This document shows, in pieces, positions 59,379-64,000 of a stretch of 64,000 nucleotides of DNA (the first letter of the stretch is position 1; each line of letters starts with the position of its first letter). The stretch is from Hymenobacter swuensis DY53 (GTDB lineage Bacteria; Bacteroidota; Bacteroidia; Cytophagales; Hymenobacteraceae): positions 1,426,001 through 1,490,000 of the forward strand of contig NZ_CP007145.1 in the NCBI RefSeq assembly GCF_000576555.1, written 5' to 3'. A program made the position numbers and the translations under genes. The notes beneath the pieces are model-generated. The model saw only the letters and a list, made by a program, of their open reading frames with translations, was not told the origin of the DNA and did not search any database.

Positions 59379-59749
59379 ATGAAAACTTCCCTGCTTTCAA
59401 TTGCCAGTGCCTTTGTTCTTCTGTTCAGTGCCAGCAACCTGGCTACGGCCGCTCCGGTAGCTGGCAAGGCGATAGTAGCGTTGCACGATGATGATGAACG
59501 TCGCAACGACCACAACGACGGATACGATAAGGACCGTCGCCTCTCCAATGCTGAAAAAGCTCGCTAGAAGCCCTACGCCGCAAAAACGACCGGCGCGACG
59601 ATGACCGGCGCGACAACAGCCGTCGGGACAATGACCGCCAAGACTACCGGAATGATCGGAGTACCAACTATGGTTACGACAAAAACCACCGGGTAACGGC
59701 TGCTGAAAAAGCCCGCTGGGAAGCCCAGCACCGCAACGACCGGCACTAA
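59379..59749 (+). pseudogene. Secreted charged repeat protein, frameshifted
   Basis: The first part (59379-59567) encodes a signal peptide (MKTSLLSIASAFVLLFSASNLATAAP) and an Asp/Arg/Asn-rich sequence ending SNAEKAR before a TAG stop. Reading in the -1 frame from 59567 continues EALRRKNDRRDDDRRDNSRR and ends with a second copy of the unit (YDKNHRVTAAEKARWEAQHRNDRH) before TAA at 59747. In the second copy the bases after AAGCCCGC read TGGGAAGCC; in the first they read TAGAAGCC, so one base was lost (and one changed). The original gene would have encoded about 123 residues with two repeats. It is a recent mutation or a sequencing error. Confidence 0.7.
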
Positions 59750-59765
59750 TTCTAAGCCATGATTT

Positions 59766-59813
59766 AACACTCAACGGCCCCTTTCTGCCAGCAGAAAGGG
59801 GCCGTTGAGTGTT
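59766..59813. terminator. Bidirectional hairpin terminator
   Basis: A 23-bp near-perfect stem (59766-59788 with 59791-59813) between convergent genes. It has no long T-run. Confidence 0.65.
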
Positions 59814-59834
59814 ACTGTGAAGTAGCTGCTAAGC

Positions 59835-61130
59835 TTACGCTAGGCGTGCAGCAGCCTCGGCTCCGCTGACGAGGGCTGCTTCTACGGTACCGATATACGG
59901 GCCGTCGTACACGCCTTCCCCGGCAATAAACAGGGTGTCGGCCACACTGGTAGCCAGGGCCGCGCGGGCCTCCGCCGCTCCAATGGTAGAGTAGGCATAA
60001 GCACCCAGGGCCAGCGGATCGGCTGCCCAGTTGACGATGTGGTGGGCCCGCAGGTGCTGACGCAGGAAGTCGGGGGTGGTGCGCAGCAGATAGGCCAACG
60101 AGGTGAGAGCTTCCGCTAATAGGTTGTCAGCGGTAAGATGGCGGCGCTGAGAGGCCGCCGGGCCGGCCAGCCAGCCGGTGAGCAAGGGCCGGGAGCTGGG
60201 GTACTGACTCCACCAGGTAGGTACGGCGGCATCGGAGAACAGAAAACCAAGGTCAGGGAGCGGTTGCGTAGGGCCATGAAGCGCGGATTCCCACAGCGGC
60301 TCATCGAACTCAAGCAGGAATTTAATGACGGCTCCAAAGCCCAGTTCCTGCGCCGCCGCCCGGTGAGTAGGTAGCTCGGGTTGTAGCAGCAGGTGGCCCG
60401 GTTGCCCGCTTTTAGCCTGCCAGATGCCCAGTGGTACCGCAATAAGCAGCTGTGGGGCCTGAAACCGGCGCCCATCCGTACACTGCACCGTAACCTGTCC
60501 GGGCTGCCACACAATGCGTTCAGCCTGCGTAGCCAGCAGTAATTGGCCACCAGCGGCTTGCAGGTCGCGCACCAGTCCGGCTATCAGCCCAGCGTACCCG
60601 CCCACGGGCCGGGGCGAATCTTCGGCCCCGGTGCCGCTCCACTCGTCGCGGAGGGCGAAGGCGCTGGCCCGATGGGCGTCGGCAGCATCATAGCCCTCAG
60701 CAAAGCGAATGACCTGCTCGCGTAGTATCTGGTGGTCGTTGCCGGGGAAATACTGCGCCAGAAACTCCGTAAGCGGCATATCGTGCGGCAGACTGTGAAG
60801 CTTTGACAGCAGCAGGGGCATGTCATCCAGAAACGACTCGGCGGGGCGGGCCTGACCATCAGTTACCTCGTAGGTGGTACCGGCGGTAGCAAGCCAGGTG
60901 ATGCCGTATTCCTGAAGGAGCTGTCGGGTCAGCGGCACGTCGCCGTGCAGAAACTCGGCCCCGGCTTCGGTGGGCGCAGAAAAACCGGCTTCCGCAGCAA
61001 GCGTGTGAATGCGGCCGCCAGGGCGGGAACGGGCCTCCAGCACCGTGACGCGCCGGCCGGCCCGGGCCAGGTTGCGGGCCGCCAGAAGGCCGGCCGCGCC
61101 GGCCCCCAGAATCAGAATATCGGAAATCAT
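59835..61130 (-). CDS. FAD-dependent amine oxidase-family flavoprotein
   Basis: A 431-residue flavin amine oxidase. The dinucleotide-binding motif ILGAGAAGLLAARNLARAGRRVTVLEARSRPGGRI opens the protein. GAEFLHGDVPLT, QAPQLLIAVPLGIWQ, LEFDEPLWE, YAYSTIGA and the C-terminal FAD block LFIAGEGVYDGPYIGTVEAALVSGAEAA complete the pattern of MAO/polyamine oxidase-like enzymes. The start is ATG 61130, directly after a -7 element, so a longer upstream frame is not used. The substrate amine is unknown. No signal peptide is present. Confidence 0.85.
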   Translation of the reverse strand: MISDILILGAGAAGLLAARNLARAGRRVTVLEARSRPGGRIHTLAAEAGFSAPTEAGAEFLHGDVPLTRQLLQEYGITWLATAGTTYEVTDGQARPAESFLDDMPLLLSKLHSLPHDMPLTEFLAQYFPGNDHQILREQVIRFAEGYDAADAHRASAFALRDEWSGTGAEDSPRPVGGYAGLIAGLVRDLQAAGGQLLLATQAERIVWQPGQVTVQCTDGRRFQAPQLLIAVPLGIWQAKSGQPGHLLLQPELPTHRAAAQELGFGAVIKFLLEFDEPLWESALHGPTQPLPDLGFLFSDAAVPTWWSQYPSSRPLLTGWLAGPAASQRRHLTADNLLAEALTSLAYLLRTTPDFLRQHLRAHHIVNWAADPLALGAYAYSTIGAAEARAALATSVADTLFIAGEGVYDGPYIGTVEAALVSGAEAAARLA

Positions 61131-61136
61131 AGTGGA

Positions 61137-61144
61137 CAAAGCTA
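61137..61144 (-). promoter_or_regulatory. -7 promoter element of the amine oxidase gene (leaderless type)
   Basis: Minus-strand TAGCTTTG, exact TAnnTTTG, ends 6 nt before the ATG at 61130. Confidence 0.62.
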
Positions 61145-61284
61145 CGCACCCGCGCAGCATGAGAGTAGCCGCCAGAGTTGGGCAAACTGTAGTAACAGGA
61201 TTTGGGGAAATACAGCTCGGCTGACAACGGCTCGGCAACTGGTTTCGTTGAAAAAACGCTTTATCAAGCACCAAATTCATCCAT

Positions 61285-61292
61285 TACCCTTG
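61285..61292 (+). promoter_or_regulatory. -7-like element of the DUF3140 gene
   Basis: TACCCTTG, one base off TAnnTTTG, ends 10 nt before the ATG at 61303. Confidence 0.45.
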
Positions 61293-61302
61293 CATTCTGA
61301 CT

Positions 61303-61653
61303 ATGGCAACCAAAGCAAACGACCCATCAGCCGACATCTACGCCGACTTCAAAAAAGAGGTAAATATGACGGCTGCCGAGCTGGAGAAATGGCTGAAAAC
61401 CGAGGAATCGAAATCCGTGGGACAGGATAGCGGTGACGGAACCAGCATCGGCCACCACTCGGGCGAGAAGATCATCCGGATCTTGCACAAGAAAAAGGCC
61501 GACCTCACGGCCGGTGACGAAGCCCATATGCACAAGGTGCACAGCTACATCAGCCGCCACCTAGCCCAGGGTCCGCACGATAAAAAAGACGTGGAAACCT
61601 CACATTGGCGCTATTCGCTGATGAACTGGGGCCACGACCCGCTGAAAAAGTAG
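61303..61653 (+). CDS. DUF3140 family protein
   Basis: A 116-residue soluble protein of the DUF3140 type. It shows NMTAAELEKWLKTEESKSVG, GTSIGHHSGEKIIRILHKKKADLT, HMHKVHSYISRHLAQGP and the conserved end HWRYSLMNWGHDPLKK. The family is often annotated as putative DNA-binding or stress-related, without firm function. It has a -7-like element 10 nt before the start and stands alone between divergent and convergent neighbours. Confidence 0.8.
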   Translation: MATKANDPSADIYADFKKEVNMTAAELEKWLKTEESKSVGQDSGDGTSIGHHSGEKIIRILHKKKADLTAGDEAHMHKVHSYISRHLAQGPHDKKDVETSHWRYSLMNWGHDPLKK

Positions 61654-61660
61654 TTGCCAC

Positions 61661-62674
61661 TCAGCGTCCGCCGGTAGTGCCCTGCACTAGGGTTTTGACG
61701 CGGCATACGAAGGAGCCCGCCGTGAAATACAGGGTACTGCCGTCGTCGCCCCAGGCACAGTTGGAAATGACTTCGCCCACCTCAATAGTGCCCAGATGCT
61801 GACCCTGTGGCGAAATGACGACCAAGCCCCCGTGCCCGGTGGCCCACACGTTGCCGGCGCGGTCCAGTTTCAGGCCATCGGGTACTTCTTTGGGCTGGCG
61901 GGGCAGCGGCTGCATGTCGAAAAACACCCGGCCGGCTCCCAACTTGCCGTTACCGCGCACCGGGTACATCATCAACACAGGCCGTAGCGAATCGGACTGC
62001 GAAACGAACAGGTTGCGGCCGTCGGCGGTCAGGGCCAGGCCGTTGGGCAGGGTCAGGTCGGTTATTTCGTGGGTGACGGTGCCCTTGGCGCTACGGCGGT
62101 ACACATAGCTGCCGGGCTGCTCACGCAGGGTGCTCTGGGCTTGCTGGGGCAGGCCGTAGGGTGGGTCGGTGAAGTAGATTGAACCGTTGGGGTGGGCTAC
62201 CACATCGTTCGGGCTGTTGTAGCGGCGACCCTCAAAGGCATCGGTGAGGGTGCGTTTGCCACCGGGCTGTCCTAGCGGCAACACGGCCACGCGCCGGTCG
62301 CCGTGCTCGGCCAGCAGCAGGTTGCCCTGCACGTCCAGCGCGAGGCCGTTGGTGCCGGGCTCTTTGCCGTAGGGCATACGGCCGGTGTAGCCGCTGCCGG
62401 CCAGAAACGTACTCTTGCCCTGCGCAGCCGACCACCGATAAATGATGCGGGTGGGCGCGTCGGAAAACAGCAGCATGGTACTGTCGGGTACCCACACTGG
62501 GCCTTCCGAGTGGCTCAGGCCCGAGGCCACAATTTCGATGGGCGTACCGGGAGCTATGAGCCGGTCGAAGGCGGGTGTCTGGGCCACTACGCGGCCGATG
62601 GTCGTGAAGCGCGGGGCTTGCGCCGATGCCAGCAAAGGCAGCAGGAAAGCGGCAGCGAGAAAGGAAAAACGCAT
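61661..62674 (-). CDS. Secreted SMP-30/gluconolactonase-family protein
   Basis: A 337-residue exported six-bladed propeller. Signal peptide MRFSFLAAAFLLPLLASAQA. Family blocks: SGLSHSEGPVWVPDSTMLLFSDAPTRIIYRW, PGTNGLALDVQGNLLLAEHGDRRV, RYNSPNDVVAHPNGSIYFTDPPYGLP (metal-binding Asn and Asp), LPNGLALTADGRNLFVSQSD and PDGLKLDRAGNVWATGHGG. It would hydrolyse sugar lactones such as gluconolactone in the periplasm. The stop is only 8 nt from the end of the DUF3140 gene on the opposite strand. Confidence 0.88.
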   Translation of the reverse strand: MRFSFLAAAFLLPLLASAQAPRFTTIGRVVAQTPAFDRLIAPGTPIEIVASGLSHSEGPVWVPDSTMLLFSDAPTRIIYRWSAAQGKSTFLAGSGYTGRMPYGKEPGTNGLALDVQGNLLLAEHGDRRVAVLPLGQPGGKRTLTDAFEGRRYNSPNDVVAHPNGSIYFTDPPYGLPQQAQSTLREQPGSYVYRRSAKGTVTHEITDLTLPNGLALTADGRNLFVSQSDSLRPVLMMYPVRGNGKLGAGRVFFDMQPLPRQPKEVPDGLKLDRAGNVWATGHGGLVVISPQGQHLGTIEVGEVISNCAWGDDGSTLYFTAGSFVCRVKTLVQGTTGGR

Positions 62675-62816
62675 AAGCAGGGCGGAGGATAAAAGTCGGG
62701 GCCTGCGTTGCTGTACCGGCAGTTACGCCCTGGGGTTGTGGCGGCGGTTGCCAACTTCCGTTGCGAGGCCGCGTAGGAACGGGCTCCCGTCTGCCGCCAA
62801 ACCCGCGCTGTTCGCC

Positions 62817-63908
62817 ATGAAACCAATCCGAGTACTGTTGCTTACTGCCAACCTGCTTATGCTTGCTTCCGCCGCTTCCGCTCAATCCGTTCAGCCGCTT
62901 GCCACCCTGGAACCGGTGGCCGAGTTTGGCCGCCACCAGCCCATTGGGGTGACCGTGTCGCAGCAGAACCGCATTTTCGTGACCTTCCCCAAGAAGCAGA
63001 AAGACTATGATTTCGGGCTGGCGGAGCTGGTGAACGGGCAGCGGCGGCCCTTCCCCGATGCCACCTGGAACCAGTGGGACTCAACGAAAGCTGCCAGCCG
63101 CTGGGTGAATGTGCAGGCCTTGTTCGTGGACCGCAACGACCACCTCTGGGTGCTCGACCCCGCCAACCCCGACGACGAAGCCCCCCTGAAAGAAGGCGTG
63201 AAGCTGGTGCACCTCAACCTAGCCACCAACAAGGTAGAGCGCATTTACCGGTTCGAGGATTTGCCCCGGGAACGGTCGGGCCTCAACGACGTGCGCGTAG
63301 ATACCGAGCAGCAGGTGGCGTATCTGTCGGACCCCAAGCTGGCCGCGCTGGTGGTGCTGGATTTGCGCACCGGCCGTAGCCGTCTGGTGCTGCAGGGCCA
63401 TAAGTCGGTGCTGGCCGCCCCGGGCTTCGTGCTGCGGATTGATGGCAAGGAAGTGAAGGACAAGAACGGCAAGGCGTTCAGCAGCAACGTGAATGGCATT
63501 GCCCTGACCCACGACTTTCGCTACCTCTACTACCGCGCAATCAACCAGACCAAGCTCTACCGCATTACCACCGAGGCCCTGCGCGACGCCAGCCTCAGCC
63601 CGGCCCAGGTGGCCGCGCAGGTGGAGGAACTAGGGGAGGTGGGCATCTCGCACGGCATACTGGCCGATGCCGCCGGCAACGTGTACCTCACCGACTCGCC
63701 GGGCCACGCCGTGCGCCGCGTGACGCCGGCCGGCCGTCTGGAAACCGTAGTGCGCGATGCGCGTCTACTCTGGCCCGATTCGTTTGGCCTCGGCCCCGAC
63801 GGCTACCTCTACCTCACCGCCGCCCAGATTGAGCGCACGCCCAAGTGGAACAACGGCCAGGACCGGGTGGAATACCCGTTCCGCCTGTTCCGAATGAAGC
63901 TGCCGTAA
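62817..63908 (+). CDS. Secreted MRJP/Yellow-type propeller protein
   Basis: A 363-residue exported protein related to major royal jelly/Yellow proteins, whose bacterial members are six-bladed propellers of unknown role. ATG 62817 gives signal peptide VLLLTANLLMLASAASAQ. Family blocks include FGRHQPIGVTVSQQNRIFVTFPK, VQALFVDRNDHLWVLDPANP, LNDVRVDTEQQVAYLSDP, VNGIALTHDFRYLYYRAINQTKLYRI and ISHGILADAAGNVYLTDSPGHAV. It is divergent from the gluconolactonase-like gene 142 nt away; both are secreted propellers. No activity can be named. Confidence 0.85.
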   Translation: MKPIRVLLLTANLLMLASAASAQSVQPLATLEPVAEFGRHQPIGVTVSQQNRIFVTFPKKQKDYDFGLAELVNGQRRPFPDATWNQWDSTKAASRWVNVQALFVDRNDHLWVLDPANPDDEAPLKEGVKLVHLNLATNKVERIYRFEDLPRERSGLNDVRVDTEQQVAYLSDPKLAALVVLDLRTGRSRLVLQGHKSVLAAPGFVLRIDGKEVKDKNGKAFSSNVNGIALTHDFRYLYYRAINQTKLYRITTEALRDASLSPAQVAAQVEELGEVGISHGILADAAGNVYLTDSPGHAVRRVTPAGRLETVVRDARLLWPDSFGLGPDGYLYLTAAQIERTPKWNNGQDRVEYPFRLFRMKLP

Positions 63909-63941
63909 CCGCTTCCCGATTTTGGGTAATCTTTGCGGCTC

Positions 63942-63984
63942 GCGCGGCCCGGCTCCAACGCAACGGTTGGGGCTGGGCCGCGTC
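63942..63984. repeat. Inverted repeat at the window end
   Basis: An imperfect stem GCGGCCC-GCTCCAAC with GTTGGGGC-GGGCCGC. It lies just after a -7-like TAATCTTTG near 63919, so it may belong to the next gene's leader or be a hairpin of the preceding gene. Confidence 0.4.
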
Positions 63985-64000
63985 TGTTAGCCCTCTTTTC

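Noticed and set aside
59554..59567. Programmed -1 frameshift at the A-run in the charged repeat protein
   Set aside because: The heptamer does not fit a standard slippery site, and comparison with the second repeat shows a simple base loss.

Overview
The window is a 64 kb piece of a GC-rich Bacteroidota chromosome, most like Hymenobacter or a close Cytophagales relative. Signs for this are -7 promoter elements of the TAnnTTTG type, two very large proteins ending in type IX secretion (T9SS) sorting domains, a PorV2/PorU2 pair, a Bacteroidota-type curli locus, and housekeeping genes (sucC, isc genes, lolD, fmt) of Bacteroidota type. No insertion sequence, prophage, CRISPR array or rRNA operon is visible. 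One tRNA gene (Lys, TTT) is present. Assignments rest on reading the translated proteins by eye; no database search was run.

Layout. 1-5.1 kb: partial ohr, a transglutaminase-like protein, sucC, a MITE-like inverted repeat, a GH113-like glycosidase and lolD. 5.4-12 kb: an ERF-like protein, a DUF2306 membrane protein, recQ, murI and a YgiB/YgiC-like pair. 12.2-18.7 kb: a complete curli (amyloid fibre) locus csgE-csgF-csgG, then from its own promoter two amyloid-repeat subunits, a CsgH-like protein and a propeller lipoprotein. 19.2-27.1 kb: two giant T9SS-exported surface proteins. 27.1-29.8 kb: Fe-S assembly genes iscA-like, an unknown gene, iscU and iscS. 30-32.9 kb: methylmalonyl-CoA epimerase, tsaC-type gene, a small lipoprotein and cca. 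32.95-33.16 kb: an unexplained, strongly structured intergenic element. 33.2-36.3 kb: padR plus a PspC/GIN fusion protein. 36.6-42.4 kb: porV2-porU2. 42.4-50.7 kb: folA, fmt, a NamZ-like muramidase, a LolC/E-type permease, an M23 peptidase, a PaaE-like reductase and an M3 oligopeptidase. 51-56.7 kb: tRNA-Lys, glucose 1-dehydrogenase, a GH63-type glucosidase, a cyclase-family protein and a 6-phosphogluconate dehydrogenase. 56.9-64 kb: a RecE-like nuclease, asnA behind a putative attenuator, a frameshifted secreted-protein gene, an amine oxidase, a DUF3140 protein, and two secreted propeller proteins.

The most interesting signal is upstream of asnA (asparagine synthetase A). A 30-codon open reading frame at 57782-57874 has eight asparagine codons in its first 16 residues. 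It follows a Bacteroidota promoter and ends just before a rho-independent terminator at 57896-57926. The terminator's 5' arm can pair instead, over 9 bp, with the Trp-Lys-Ala codons of the leader, which would block the terminator. This looks like ribosome-mediated attenuation responding to Asn-tRNA, a regulator of asnA that I do not know to be described.

Other points worth a second look are the unassigned structured element at 32951-33160, a perfect 43-bp palindrome at 46586-46680, dispersed palindromic repeats, promoters that place transcription starts at or next to start codons (recQ, cca, murI, the LolE-type gene, the amine oxidase), extra components of the curli locus, and widely spaced ERF-like and RecE-like genes outside any visible prophage.
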